Origin: Polychytrium aggregatum
Lineage: Eukaryota > Chytridiomycota > Chytridiomycetes > Polychytriales
Assembly (NCBI RefSeq): GCF_025602895.1
Contig: NW_026516545.1
Location: 1 to 24,345 of the forward strand
DNA: 24,345 nt
Reading direction: 5' to 3'
The position numbers and the translations under genes were made by a program. Numbering within the stretch: the first letter of the stretch is position 1; every line of letters starts with the position of its first letter. This document shows positions 16,064 to 24,345 of the stretch, piece after piece. The notes beneath the pieces are model-generated. The model was not told the origin of the DNA. It did no database searches and worked only from the letters and a program-made list of their open reading frames with translations.

Positions 16064-19000
16064 GTGGCTCTGGAGCCCTAGTAGGAGACCAACGCCGTGG
16101 ATTGCTCAATGCAGTCCACGCGTCTCCAGAGGAAGTTCACCTCGCCCCCTCCCCCGAAGGAGAAACAAACCAAGTGTTGTGCGTCGTGCGAGAGGTGCAT
16201 GGTGGCGCAAGCCGCCTGCCTCTCCACGAACGTGAAGAGAAAACCAAAATTGAAAACCAAAACAAAAAAGAAAATCAAGAACCCTTGAGGGACAGGACCG
16301 CCTGTGCCCTCACCCCTGTCAAGTCGTGTGTGTCGGATGCTTCCGACATGTGTCCGCAAGCCGTGGACGTCGTGTGCAATGGCGTGCTGACGCCGCAGGC
16401 CCCCGCAATGGCCGAACCCTATCCAAAATGTCCGAGTGGCCGTGATGAAGCCAACCAAGACCAAGTGTCGCCCGTTCCCCCAAGTCAAGTCATGGTGCAG
16501 GAGGCTGTGCAGGAGGACCATGAAGAGTCCCTGCTGTACCTCCCTGCCACCGTCCAAGGTCACACCGTCCGAATGATGGTGGACTCTGGAGCAAGCTGCA
16601 ACTTTGTCAGCAGACGCTTGCTCCAGGAGCTCAACATACATGCAACCAAGAAGAAGTCGCCGATGAGTGTGGCGCTTGCAGACGATCGTGTGCAGCAGTG
16701 CACACACCAAGTGGTCCTGCGAGTGGCCCTCCATCCCAAGTACCATCCTGTCCTGTTGTTCCAAGTGATCGACACCAAGTTCGATGCCATCCTCGGCATG
16801 AGCTGGCTTGCTCGTGCCGAGCCGACTCCAGTCGTCGACTGGAAAGGCCGCACTGTCCGTGTTGGCCCTGACATTGTCCTGCAGGGCATGGCCTCACCCA
16901 ACATGCCACCTCTCCTCTCAGCCATGCAATTCAAGAGGCTGATCAAGAAGGACACGTCGTTCCTCTGTGTCGTGCGTGAGGTCGACGACACCGACCAAGC
17001 CGGTCCCGGTCCCCCGCCTGTGGTGACCAAGCTGCTCGACGAGTACAAGGACGTATTCCCCGACCAGTTGCCACAATGCCTGCCACCCCAACGCACCGTC
17101 GATCATCGCATCGACATCGAACCAGGCTCGTCGCCTCCGTCAAGACCGACGTACCAACTGTCGCTGACGGAGATGGACGAACTCAAGCGCCAGTTGGATG
17201 ACCTCCTCGCCCATGGGTTCATCCGCCCGAGCCAGTCACCGTATGGTGCACCAGTGCTCTTTGTCAAGAAGAAAGAAGGTGATCTCAGGATGTGCGTCGA
17301 CTATCGCGCACTAAACAAACAGACCATCAAGAACACCTACCCGTTGCCCAGGATCGACGAGTTGATGGATCGTCTGAGTGGAGCAAAGGTCTTTAGCAAG
17401 ATAGACCTCCGCTCAGGCTACCATCAGATCCGCATCCACGAGGATGATGTCCACAAGACCGCCTTCAGGACTCGCTACGGACTGTACGAGTTCCTAGTGC
17501 TGCCGTTCGGATTGACGAACGCACCTGCCACGTTCATGCAGCTGATGAACGATGTGTTCCGCCAAGAGCTCGACAACTCTGTCATCGTGTACCTGGATGA
17601 TATCCTTGTGTACAGCAAGGATGAAGCGACCCATGAAGGTCATGTCGCCCGCGTGCTGGCCAAGCTACGCGAGCACAAGTTGTATGCCAAACTGTCCAAG
17701 TGTGAGTTCTTCAAGAATCAAGTCCCGTTCCTGGGACACGTTGTCTCAGGAAGAGGAATCGAAGTCGACCCCGCCAAGGTCAAGTCTGTGGTCGAGTGGC
17801 CGCCGCTCGCATGCGTCTCTGACGTGCAGTCGTTTCTCGGTCTCGTCAACTACTACCGCCGATTCATCCCCGATCTGGCGCGCACTGCCGGTCCACTCAC
17901 AGACCTACTCCGCAAAGAGTGCCCCTTCGTGTGGGACCACCCACAACGCCAAGCGTTCGAGACCCTCAAGCACGCCTTGACGAACGCTCCTGTCCTCGCT
18001 GTGTTCGACCCGAACACGGATGTCTCCGTGCACACCGACGCCTCCGACTTTGCGGTGGGAGCTGTTTTGATGCAGGAGGGAAGGCCCGTTGCCTTCGAGT
18101 CGCGCAAACTGTCCCAACACGAGATCAACTATCCCGTGCACGAGAAGGAGCAGCTTGCGATCATCTACGCGCTGCAGAAGTTCCGAGTGTACCTCCACGG
18201 TACCGCCAAGCCCTTCAAGATTGTGACGGACCACCAGTCACTGCGTTACCTCGACACCAAGAAGAACCTGAGCCGACGCCAAGCGCGATGGATGGAGTTC
18301 CTCGCCGAGTACAACTACGAGGTTGTATACCAGAAAGGCAAACTCAATGTGGTGCCTGACGCACTGTCCCGACGCCCCGACTACCAATTGGCGTCACTGT
18401 ACGAGTCGACTGTCAGTGTCGACAACACGATGCTGGATGTTGTCCGAGACAACATCGCCAACGACAAACAGTTCGGAGAACTGTTCCGAAAGGTGTCTAA
18501 GCTCCCCAAGGACGACGAATCATCCGAGTACACAGTGCGTGATGGCCTGCTCCTCCTGAAGAAGGACAGCCGTGTCTGTGTGCCGGACATTCCGTCGTTG
18601 AAGACCAAGTTGCTCCAAGAGGTCCACGACTCGCCCCTCGCTGGACACTTTGGAGTCGAGAAGACATACGACCGACTGGCCAAAGTCGCATACTGGCCTG
18701 GAATGAAGCGCACCGTCGAGAAGTACATCGAGTCCTGCCATACCTGCAAGATGGTCAAGTCACGCACGACCCGAGAGCAAGGATTGCTGCAACCCCTGCC
18801 TGTTCCCGACCGCCCCTGGACCAGCATGTCCATGGATCTCATCACGCATCTACCGACGACCAAGTTGGACCACGATGCAATCGCTGTCTTTGTCGACAGG
18901 TTCAGCAAGATGGCACACTTTGTGCCGTGCCAGACGACATGCTCCGCGCCTGACCTTGCACTGCTGTTCTTCAAGCATGTGTTCAAGCACCACGGCCTCC

Positions 19001-19959
19001 CAAAGTCCATCGTCAGTGATCGAGACCCCCGATTCACCTCCTTGTTTTGGACAAGTCTGTTCGACCATCTCGGCACCAAGCTGAACATGTCAACCTCGCA
19101 CCACCAACAAACGGATGGACAGTCCGAGCGGACGATCCGCACCCTCGAGCAATACCTGAGGACATACGCCTCGACCAGCCAAGACGACTGGGACATACAG
19201 CTGAGTCATGCAGAGTTTGCATACAACACCGCCAAGTCGAGCACAACTGGCTTGAGCCCCTTTGAGGCGCTCTACGGATTCCAGCCTGATGTTCCCACCT
19301 CCTTGACACTGACCGAGTCCACGGCTGGATTGCCTCCCAAACCAAGTGCCTTTGTCAAAGATCATCAAGTCCGACACAAGATGATCGCCGACGCGCTCAC
19401 GGATGCGCAACAAGTGATGGCGAAGTACTACGACCGCCGACACCAGGATGTCTCCTTTGAAGTTGGAGACCTTGTCTACCTGGACGCCGACAACATCAAG
19501 GTCCCCGAAGCCCAGTCAAAGAAGTTGTTGCCCAAGTACCGAGGACCGTTCAAGATAGCGGCCCGACCCAGTCCCCTCAACTACCTGTTGGACTTGCCAC
19601 CTGGAAGCAAGCTCCATCCTGTCTTCCATGTGTCCAAGCTGCGTCGCCACACGACCCGCAGTCCAGCACAGTTCCCCGACGCCGACGAAGGTGTCCCGGA
19701 CGACGCACCACTGGAAGACGACCTCGGACAATACTATACTCAAGAATATGAAGTCGAAAGGATCGTGAGGCACAAGAAAGTGGCTGATGGGTCACTTCGG
19801 TTTTATGTCAAGTGGGTTGGTTACCCACACTCGGGCAACACATGGCAAACACTGGAGGACTTGTCCCATGCACCCGAGGAGCTGAGTAAATACGGTAAAC
19901 ACCTCGAGGAGCCCCAAATAAAGAGCACACGCAGGGCTCCTCGCAGGAAGCCTTCTTAA
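16027..19959 (+). CDS. pol: Element B3 Pol: protease, RT, RNase H, integrase, chromodomain
   Basis: The frame is -1 relative to gag; ribosomes should enter at the heptamer at 16042, so the GTG at 16027 is only the edge of the open frame. Numbered from 16027: aspartic protease with Asp186 in [11 protein letters not shown]; reverse transcriptase with YLDD at 522-525 and the [12 protein letters not shown] motif before it; RNase H with Asp671 in HTDASDF; integrase zinc region at about 868-910 and catalytic Asp937, Asp998 and Glu1034 (35 residues between the last two); chromodomain at about 1241-1292 ([18 protein letters not shown]). The tail is basic ([11 protein letters not shown]). All key residues are present and there are no stops. 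A Gag-Pol fusion would be packed into particles, then processed by the protease; integrase and chromodomain act in the nucleus. Confidence 0.96.
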   Translation: MPHEVGKRPTLLGGSGALVGDQRRGLLNAVHASPEEVHLAPSPEGETNQVLCVVREVHGGASRLPLHEREEKTKIENQNKKENQEPLRDRTACALTPVKSCVSDASDMCPQAVDVVCNGVLTPQAPAMAEPYPKCPSGRDEANQDQVSPVPPSQVMVQEAVQEDHEESLLYLPATVQGHTVRMMVDSGASCNFVSRRLLQELNIHATKKKSPMSVALADDRVQQCTHQVVLRVALHPKYHPVLLFQVIDTKFDAILGMSWLARAEPTPVVDWKGRTVRVGPDIVLQGMASPNMPPLLSAMQFKRLIKKDTSFLCVVREVDDTDQAGPGPPPVVTKLLDEYKDVFPDQLPQCLPPQRTVDHRIDIEPGSSPPSRPTYQLSLTEMDELKRQLDDLLAHGFIRPSQSPYGAPVLFVKKKEGDLRMCVDYRALNKQTIKNTYPLPRIDELMDRLSGAKVFSKIDLRSGYHQIRIHEDDVHKTAFRTRYGLYEFLVLPFGLTNAPATFMQLMNDVFRQELDNSVIVYLDDILVYSKDEATHEGHVARVLAKLREHKLYAKLSKCEFFKNQVPFLGHVVSGRGIEVDPAKVKSVVEWPPLACVSDVQSFLGLVNYYRRFIPDLARTAGPLTDLLRKECPFVWDHPQRQAFETLKHALTNAPVLAVFDPNTDVSVHTDASDFAVGAVLMQEGRPVAFESRKLSQHEINYPVHEKEQLAIIYALQKFRVYLHGTAKPFKIVTDHQSLRYLDTKKNLSRRQARWMEFLAEYNYEVVYQKGKLNVVPDALSRRPDYQLASLYESTVSVDNTMLDVVRDNIANDKQFGELFRKVSKLPKDDESSEYTVRDGLLLLKKDSRVCVPDIPSLKTKLLQEVHDSPLAGHFGVEKTYDRLAKVAYWPGMKRTVEKYIESCHTCKMVKSRTTREQGLLQPLPVPDRPWTSMSMDLITHLPTTKLDHDAIAVFVDRFSKMAHFVPCQTTCSAPDLALLFFKHVFKHHGLPKSIVSDRDPRFTSLFWTSLFDHLGTKLNMSTSHHQQTDGQSERTIRTLEQYLRTYASTSQDDWDIQLSHAEFAYNTAKSSTTGLSPFEALYGFQPDVPTSLTLTESTAGLPPKPSAFVKDHQVRHKMIADALTDAQQVMAKYYDRRHQDVSFEVGDLVYLDADNIKVPEAQSKKLLPKYRGPFKIAARPSPLNYLLDLPPGSKLHPVFHVSKLRRHTTRSPAQFPDADEGVPDDAPLEDDLGQYYTQEYEVERIVRHKKVADGSLRFYVKWVGYPHSGNTWQTLEDLSHAPEELSKYGKHLEEPQIKSTRRAPRRKPS
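16042..16085 (+). promoter_or_regulatory. -1 programmed ribosomal frameshift signal, gag to pol
   Basis: Heptamer G GGA AAC at 16042-16048 in the gag frame follows the X XXY YYZ rule. A 7-nt spacer (16049-16055) is followed by a stem: CCTACTAG (16056-16063) pairs with CTAGTAGG (16078-16085), and inside it GGCT pairs with AGCC around a CTGG loop, with a two-base bulge. The gag TAG stop lies within the stem. Slipping back one base continues straight into pol. B2 has the same module at 20301-20344 on the minus strand. Confidence 0.9.
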
Positions 19960-19968
19960 GTGTGGGAG

Positions 19969-20278
19969 TGTAGGAGATGGTATCTCCGACGCTGTGCTGC
20001 GCGTACTGCGCGTACTGCGCGGCGCAGTGGGTCGTGACCTGTGCTGCGCTTTGCGTTTTCACGCACCGCAGGCAGGCCACCGCAGGGTATACCTGCGGGT
20101 TGCCCCCGTTCCCCCCCGTTTGTCTGGAGTTCGGTTTTATCGTGAATAAACGTAAGTGCTCCCCGAGCTCACCCGTCCGCTAGAGTAGCCTAGCACCGCC
20201 CTGTTCTGCCCCGTCCTGTCTTGTCTTGTACCCCCTCCCTCCCCGTCTTGCCCCAACGTCCCAGTAGTGGACGTTACA
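19969..20278 (+). repeat. Element B3 3' LTR (310 bp)
   Basis: Same borders and content as the 5' LTR (14810-15119), with no difference seen by eye. The purine-rich GTGTGGGAG between the pol stop and the LTR is the polypurine tract. Confidence 0.96.
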
Positions 20279-20283
20279 GAGCA
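20279..20283 (+). repeat. Target site duplication of B3, right copy (GAGCA)
   Basis: Matches 14805-14809 exactly; B2 sequence resumes here. Confidence 0.96.
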
Positions 20284-20344
20284 ATCCACGGCGTTGGTCT
20301 CCTACTAGGGCTCCAGAGCCACCTAGTAGGGTCGGCCGTTTCCC
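20279..20344 (-). pseudogene. Element B2 pol, first codons after the frameshift site
   Basis: This is the start of the B2 pol frame, from the slippery heptamer (20338-20344) to the B3 insertion point. Its continuation lies at 14809-10953. The frameshift stem-loop occupies 20301-20330. Confidence 0.85.
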
Positions 20345-21144
20345 GACTTCATGGGGCACTCCTTGGCCTGGTGTCCCGGTCGGTGACAGAAGAAGCAGGA
20401 ACCATGGCGGAGGTCCTCCTGCTTCTGTCTGTCCTTGGGGGAGACAGTGGCAGCTTGCTGGAACCGGGAGCGGGGAGGGCCACGAGCCTCCATGGCGTTG
20501 ACGTCAACGTCCATGGGCTCAGGCATGGGTCTTGCGGGCGGGGCCGGGCGAGGCGGACGGGCTGGGACGTGATGAGACCGATGGCCGCCTGCCAGCTGCG
20601 GGTAGAACTGGCGGCCATGGTACTGGACGTTGTCGAGGTTCTCGGCAACGTCCATCATCACGTCCAGGGACTTGCGGGCATCAGGGTTGCTGGCGATGTA
20701 CTCTCTGATCTTGGGCTTGAGGCCCTTCTGGAAGAGGTACATCGCATCAGCAGAGCCCAGCTCCTCAATCTGGGAGGAGAGGTCTTCAAACTCCTCGATG
20801 TAGCGGGTCACAGAACCACGCTGCACGAGAGAGTATAGCTTGTCACGGGCAATGAGTTCAGCATTGGGGCTGCCGAAGCGGCGACGGAGGCGGTCCTTGA
20901 AGTCGTCAAACACACCTTCGCTCTGCTCGTCGAACCCTTGGCGGCGGTACCAACGGTACGCCTGGTCCTTTAAGCAGAGCTTGGCGGCGACGATGTGGTG
21001 GGTGGGGGCGACTTGGGCAGCATCGAGGTAGTCCTCGAGTTGCTGCAGCCAGTCCTCCACCGAGGAGGAGCGGCTCTTCCCAGTAAACACTGGGGCACGG
21101 AAGGTCTTGAGGAAGGCTTCCGGAAGTGGGCGGGGGTTGCTCAT
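20323..21144 (-). CDS. gag: Element B2 Gag
   Basis: 273 aa and, by eye, the same protein as B3 Gag, with the same zinc knuckle and length. It still has its LTR, leader and frameshift signal, so B2 could still make Gag. A ribosome that shifts here would soon read into inverted B3 sequence, so no Pol would be made. Gag from such copies can help or poison other elements of the family. Confidence 0.94.
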   Translation of the reverse strand: MSNPRPLPEAFLKTFRAPVFTGKSRSSSVEDWLQQLEDYLDAAQVAPTHHIVAAKLCLKDQAYRWYRRQGFDEQSEGVFDDFKDRLRRRFGSPNAELIARDKLYSLVQRGSVTRYIEEFEDLSSQIEELGSADAMYLFQKGLKPKIREYIASNPDARKSLDVMMDVAENLDNVQYHGRQFYPQLAGGHRSHHVPARPPRPAPPARPMPEPMDVDVNAMEARGPPRSRFQQAATVSPKDRQKQEDLRHGSCFFCHRPGHQAKECPMKSGNGRPY

Positions 21145-21266
21145 GGCAGGGGCAGGCTCCAGGGACAGAGAGGAGAGTCGGTCGGCAAGAGAGGCGGGAT
21201 CCAGCTTGAGGATCTAGAAAGAGGACAAACAGGACGAAAACAAGACGAGGATTTCCGATGCTACCA

Positions 21267-21576
21267 TGTAACGTCCACTACTGGGACGTTGGGGCAAGAC
21301 GGGGAGGGAGGGGGTACAAGACAAGACAGGACGGGGCAGAACAGGGCGGTGCTAGGCTACTCTAGCGGACGGGTGAGCTCGGGGAGCACTTACGTTTATT
21401 CACGATAAAACCGAACTCCAGACAAACGGGGGGGAACGGGGGCAACCCGCAGGTATACCCTGCGGTGGCCTGCCTGCGGTGCGTGAAAACGCAAAGCGCA
21501 GCACAGGTCACGACCCACTGCGCCGCGCAGTACGCGCAGTACGCGCAGCACAGCGTCGGAGATACCATCTCCTACA
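21267..21576 (-). repeat. Element B2 5' LTR (310 bp)
   Basis: Reverse complement of the B LTR with TGTA/TACA ends; the primer binding site lies at 21249-21266 on the minus strand. The right border abuts the virus gene and the CTTGC duplication. Confidence 0.95.
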
Positions 21577-21581
21577 CTTGC
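21577..21581 (+). repeat. Target site duplication of B2, right copy (CTTGC)
   Basis: Identical to 10629-10633 on the other side of B2. These bases are also part of the interrupted virus gene. Confidence 0.95.
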
Positions 21582-22923
21582 CCTGGATCGGAGCCGGTGT
21601 CGGGAGCTGGAGTTTGTCGCTGGGCATAAAGTTTTGCGGCGCCATCGTCGGCACCTGAGGCATGGACGAGCCCACGTAACGAGTCTCGGTATTGAGCTCC
21701 TTTCTGGTCTGAGGCATGTTTGGGTTGGGGAGATACGGCATCGTCGGAACCTTGTTGAATGCGCTCTGAGCGGTCTGCTGGATGGCCCCATATTGATCGG
21801 ATGCGCGGGCAGGCAGGAAGAAGCTGCCATCGACATAGCCTGCTTCGGTGCTGGCTTTGGCTCCGGCCTGACTCCACACGCCCTGGATGGTGTTGTTGAC
21901 GATTCGAGTGTAGTCGGTATTCTGTGAGGGTAGTGAAGAGACGCTGGTGACCGGGATAGGGTAATAATCCGCCTGCACGGGCTCCTTGCAGATATCATAG
22001 CTGCCGTCAACCGGGCCCCGCATAAACCCAGCGGCTGCTACAGAGGGACCCTGATAATCGGTCGCCCAGCTGCCGTCGTTCTGGAATCTGGTGACGTACT
22101 GGGTGTTGTTATCCGACGGAGGGACAGGAGCGACATTTACAGCGGGTCCGGGCATGATCGGGACGGGTGGTACGTAGACCTGCAATCCCTGATCCTTCTT
22201 CTTCCAGTCGGCCTCGGGGAGCGTTCGAGCGACCTGACCGAGTGAGTTGTAGCTGCTGGTATCATAGATGGTCGCCGGGTTATTGAGGGTGCGTGTTTGA
22301 TCGATGGTCGGCGGCATGAACCGGGTCTCGAGCTCCGGGATCTTTTGGTTCGCCGTCTGGACAGGCGTCGTATTGGTGGCGTAGTTGTCCGGCTTCAAAA
22401 ACGGCATTCTTCGCGGCGCCATGAGCTGATCGCGGCGGAGGGTGTCGCCTGGGTTGATGGCGTTGACCTGCTCTTCGCGACCAACTTCTGCGGGACTGCC
22501 ATCATTCAGAGTGCCGCTGAACAACTCCATCTTGTACTGTGCATACTGGGTTGGGTTGTTGATACCAGCTCCCTTGTAGAACGGTGTCATATTGGAGTGC
22601 ACCGGGTCGTACGGCAACCCCGTCAACGGAGAAATGTTCTTGTCATATTTGCGCACGGCTGGGTTCGGTCCGGCTTTGTTGGGTGGTGGCAGGATGGTAT
22701 TGGTCCTGCCCAGGGTATCCTCGGTGCCCCATCGACCCCGCATGTTCTGCGGGTACTTGACATCCGCTCTCCTCTGTTGGTCCTTCTTGACGGTGTCCAC
22801 GGTCACCTTGATGTCGTCTGGAGGGATGGTGCTCACGACGGCGCGATCCCGGGCACTGTATGTATCGCTGACAAAGTAATAACCCAGAGCAGCCATGGCA
22901 GCGACAACGGCAACGGCTTCCAT
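21577..22923 (-). pseudogene. N-terminal part of a split virion-type protein gene (DUF5899-like)
   Basis: 449 codons from the ATG at 22923 to the B2 insertion point; the open frame upstream of that ATG (to 22998) is not credible because it overlaps the neighbour's promoter. The protein starts with a hydrophobic segment (about residues 3-20, VAVVAAMAALGYYFVSD). Residues after about 90 show SPLTGLPYDPVHSNMTPFYK followed by YKMELFSGT. This fits the LTG...HNNMVPFF...FTG pattern of an uncharacterised family widespread in giant viruses that I associate, from memory, with DUF5899. The rest is Pro/Asn/Thr-rich. The missing C-terminal part is at 9972-10633, with matching frame; the full protein would have about 667 residues. 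I infer a membrane-anchored virion protein. As it stands the gene is interrupted by 11 kb. Confidence 0.8.
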
Positions 22924-22997
22924 TGTGCGAGGAATGTCTTTGCACAATGATACCACTTTTTTTTCAACGCAAACACAGCGACGAAAACGCAAGCACA
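22924..22997. promoter_or_regulatory. 74-bp shared promoter region of two divergent virus-type genes
   Basis: The two ATGs face away from each other across only 74 bp. It contains a T8 run (ACTTTTTTTTCAACG) and, next to the plus-strand gene, repeats of the form AACGCAA. Both genes must take their promoters from this gap. No TATA box is evident. Confidence 0.5.
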
Positions 22998-23471
22998 ATG
23001 GACATCGTAGCGAGCGACATTGCTGCTAATCTCATCTTTCTGATTCATGTGGGCGTTGTGGTCTTTGTGGTCACCGGTGCTTTTATGAGCGACCCGCTCA
23101 TTCTGGTGCTGCACATCATCGTCTGCCTGGGTATCATTGCGCACTGGGTGCTCGGGAACAGCGCCTGCTTCCTCACGATCCTCGAATGCTACCTCCGCGG
23201 CGTCAAACCAGACGACTCATTCGTCCACCGGATTGTCTCGCCGATCTACCACATCCGCGATGACCAAGTGCGACCCGTTGCCCGCACCATCACCGTGGTC
23301 ACCATGTTCATCAGCATCTGGCGATTCTATCGTTTCACGCAGGACCAGCCGGAGAATTGGGCGAAAATCAAGAACGATTTCCGGCGCGCGCTGAGGATGG
23401 GTCGCCAAAAACATCTCGACAACGCAGCAGACACACAACGTCAAGAACAGGATGGCCAGACGACTGAATGA
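22998..23471 (+). CDS. Conserved giant-virus membrane protein
   Basis: 157 aa from the ATG at 22998; the frame is open upstream but overlaps the divergent gene's promoter. Three hydrophobic segments are visible at about 8-29, 33-53 and 95-111. Between the second and third lies the motif HWVLGNSACFLTILECYLRG followed by FVHRIVSPIY. I recognise HW..N..C.LT..E..LRG and the later PIY as hallmarks of a small membrane protein shared by many giant viruses. Its membrane part resembles DUF2784-like proteins, but I hold that comparison loosely. The C-terminal 45 residues are charged and probably outside the membrane. It overlaps the next gene by 20 bp, suggesting joint expression. Confidence 0.75.
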   Translation: MDIVASDIAANLIFLIHVGVVVFVVTGAFMSDPLILVLHIIVCLGIIAHWVLGNSACFLTILECYLRGVKPDDSFVHRIVSPIYHIRDDQVRPVARTITVVTMFISIWRFYRFTQDQPENWAKIKNDFRRALRMGRQKHLDNAADTQRQEQDGQTTE

Positions 23472-24150
23472 TCCGTTCTGGCTCTATCAGCCATCGATTC
23501 TATGGGACCACAAAGAGGAGTTTCTTCCTTTGAAGCAACACAACCTCGAAGAGAAGCTCAATGCCATCACACGACTGATCATCTACGCGGCCGTCATTCT
23601 CTCAGCAGCCAACCGCAATCTCGGATACGCCAGTGCCGGGGTGATGGTGGTTCTGCTGGTCGTGGCGGTTTACAAAGTCGTCAAGGACGAAGAAGATACA
23701 GAGCAAGCCAAGAAGGCCAAGGCCACCCATGTGATATCAGATTCGGACCGCATCACAGCGAATCCTGTGAAATCATTGGTCCTCAACGAAAGCGACAAAA
23801 TCGAGAACTGCACGCTGCCCACGGAGCAGAACCCGCTTATGACATGGCGTCCATTCGACGACATGAACCAGCCGGCTCCGTGTTCGGGTCCGATCGTCGA
23901 TACCCGAGTGCATGATATCGTTTATAACTATCCAAACTGGAATGATCTCTACGACAAGAACGGGCGAGCCTTTGTCACCCCTGCATCTGCGACGCACATC
24001 ACCGATCGAGAAAAGTTCGCACAGTGGCTCTTTGGAGACATGGTCAGCTGCAAGGAAGACACGGTGAACTGCAGCCAGCTGCTCTATGAGGATCTGAAGC
24101 AGAGCAAACGGATGTGGCCTGAAAAAAAATCAGGGTACCGAGCAAAGTGA
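23452..24150 (+). CDS. Conserved giant-virus membrane protein (DUF5762-like)
   Basis: 232 aa. The order of features fits a family widespread in Nucleocytoviricota that I associate, from memory, with DUF5762: an N-terminal DPFWLYQPSILW, then NLEEKLNAITRLIIYAAVIL, hydrophobic segments at about 42-52 and 60-77, NPLMTWRPF with a Cys-containing stretch, and a C-terminal block NGRAFVTPASATHITDREKF and AQWLFGDMVSCKED. The paired Cys residues in the C-terminal half could form disulfides, as in virion membrane proteins. Function is unknown; a role in the virion membrane or entry/fusion machinery is only a guess. The start overlaps the previous gene by 20 bp in another frame. An A8 run at 24122-24129 lies near the 3' end. 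Confidence 0.78.
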   Translation: MARRLNDPFWLYQPSILWDHKEEFLPLKQHNLEEKLNAITRLIIYAAVILSAANRNLGYASAGVMVVLLVVAVYKVVKDEEDTEQAKKAKATHVISDSDRITANPVKSLVLNESDKIENCTLPTEQNPLMTWRPFDDMNQPAPCSGPIVDTRVHDIVYNYPNWNDLYDKNGRAFVTPASATHITDREKFAQWLFGDMVSCKEDTVNCSQLLYEDLKQSKRMWPEKKSGYRAK

Positions 24151-24166
24151 CGACTTTTTGCACTCG

Positions 24167-24345
24167 ATGAACTACGCCAACCCTCTGCCTCCTCCTATCC
24201 GAACGGTTCCGGTCGACTTCCTGCCGCCCCCCACCTCGTGGACACGTATGGCTCCACCGGTCCCGGCAGCCCCGATGACGCCCATGAAGTATTTCCTGGA
24301 CTACGAGGGCAGTGGCCGTCTGAACAAATGCCGTCGCGATGGCAC
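24167..24345 (+). CDS. Proline-rich hypothetical protein, partial
   Basis: An open frame runs from an ATG 17 bp after the preceding stop to the end of the window (about 59 codons). It is open back to 24098 without another ATG. The visible part is Pro-rich and ends with a charged segment containing YEGSGRLNKCRRDG. The spacing and strand match the preceding virus-type genes. I do not recognise it. Confidence 0.5.
   Translation, partial: MNYANPLPPPIRTVPVDFLPPPTSWTRMAPPVPAAPMTPMKYFLDYEGSGRLNKCRRDG

Larger units (their letters stand above)
14810..20278 (+). mobile_element. Element B copy 3 (B3), complete and apparently intact, nested in B2
   Basis: 5,469 bp: 5' LTR, primer binding site, leader with splice-like signals, gag, -1 frameshift signal, pol, polypurine tract and 3' LTR. 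GAGCA flanks both sides. gag and pol have no internal stops and all catalytic motifs. The two LTRs appear identical, so this is the youngest visible B insertion and a candidate active element. The order protease-RT-RNase H-integrase-chromodomain places it among the Ty3/gypsy chromoviruses. Confidence 0.97.
10634..21576 (-). mobile_element. Element B copy 2 (B2), complete, minus strand, interrupted by B3
   Basis: A full-length element: 5' LTR (21267-21576), leader and gag on the right, pol and 3' LTR (10634-10943) on the left. B3 and one target duplication lie in its pol, just after the frameshift site. Removing those 5,474 bp leaves 5,469 bp, exactly the length of B3. It is flanked by CTTGC on both sides and splits a virus gene. 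Both LTRs are 310 bp and look identical by eye. Confidence 0.96.

Noticed and set aside
21508-21576. C-terminal end of the split virus protein as read into the B2 LTR
   Set aside because: The last 23 codons are LTR sequence created by the insertion; the genuine continuation is at 9972-10628.
14810-21576. Large palindrome as a viral telomere or replication structure
   Set aside because: The inverted arms are fully explained by two opposite copies of one retrotransposon with their own target duplications.
1-24345. tRNA, rRNA or other structured RNA genes
   Set aside because: I looked for cloverleaf-like and rRNA-like segments and saw none. Only the tRNA-complementary primer sites were found.

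Overview
The window looks like eukaryotic nuclear DNA in which a block of giant-virus (Nucleocytoviricota-type) genes has been broken up by Ty3/gypsy LTR retrotransposons carrying chromodomains (chromoviruses). Virus-type genes lie at 6258-10633 and 21577-24345. They are compact and closely packed on both strands. They include a poxvirus A22-like (RuvC-fold) Holliday junction resolvase, a two-repeat TBP-like factor and several membrane or virion-type proteins that I recognise as families widespread in giant viruses. The host cannot be named from the sequence. A GC-rich protist, alga or fungus-like lineage carrying an endogenous giant virus fits best. A free virus genome invaded by host transposons is the alternative.

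The repeats belong to two retrotransposon families. Element A (1-2605, left end outside the window) has a 792-bp LTR bounded by TGTTAG/CTAACA. It sits inside the pol gene of the first copy of element B (B1, 2606-6257 visible). Element B is 5,469 bp long with 309-310-bp LTRs bounded by TGTA/TACA, a gag with a CCHC knuckle, and a pol read in the -1 frame (protease, RT, RNase H, DD35E integrase, chromodomain). B2 lies on the minus strand (10634-21576, target duplication CTTGC) and interrupts a virus gene. B3 lies on the plus strand (14810-20278, target duplication GAGCA) and is inserted inside B2. B2 and B3 have full sets of parts, and the B copies look almost identical by eye, so these insertions are recent.

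Region by region: 1-2605 is the 3' part of element A. 2606-6257 is the 3' part of B1. 6258-10633 is a virus block: a 5'-truncated small gene, a two-TM protein, the resolvase, a conserved unknown protein, a Cys-containing unknown protein, the TBP-like protein, and the C-terminal part of a split gene. 10634-21576 is B2 with B3 nested in it. 21577-24345 is a virus block: the N-terminal part of the split gene, two conserved membrane proteins and one gene running off the end.

The most striking signals not explained by gene content are four. (1) Element B has a textbook -1 frameshift module at the gag end: GGGAAAC, a 7-nt spacer and a strong stem-loop containing the gag stop. (2) Element B has a likely leader intron whose GTAAGT donor abuts the LTR poly(A) signal and whose removal would delete the primer binding site and a short upstream ORF. 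(3) The LTR of element A carries a series of four small hairpins with related five-base loops. (4) The stacked insertions have exact target duplications, and the reading frame of the split virus gene is still compatible on both sides of the 11-kb insertion.
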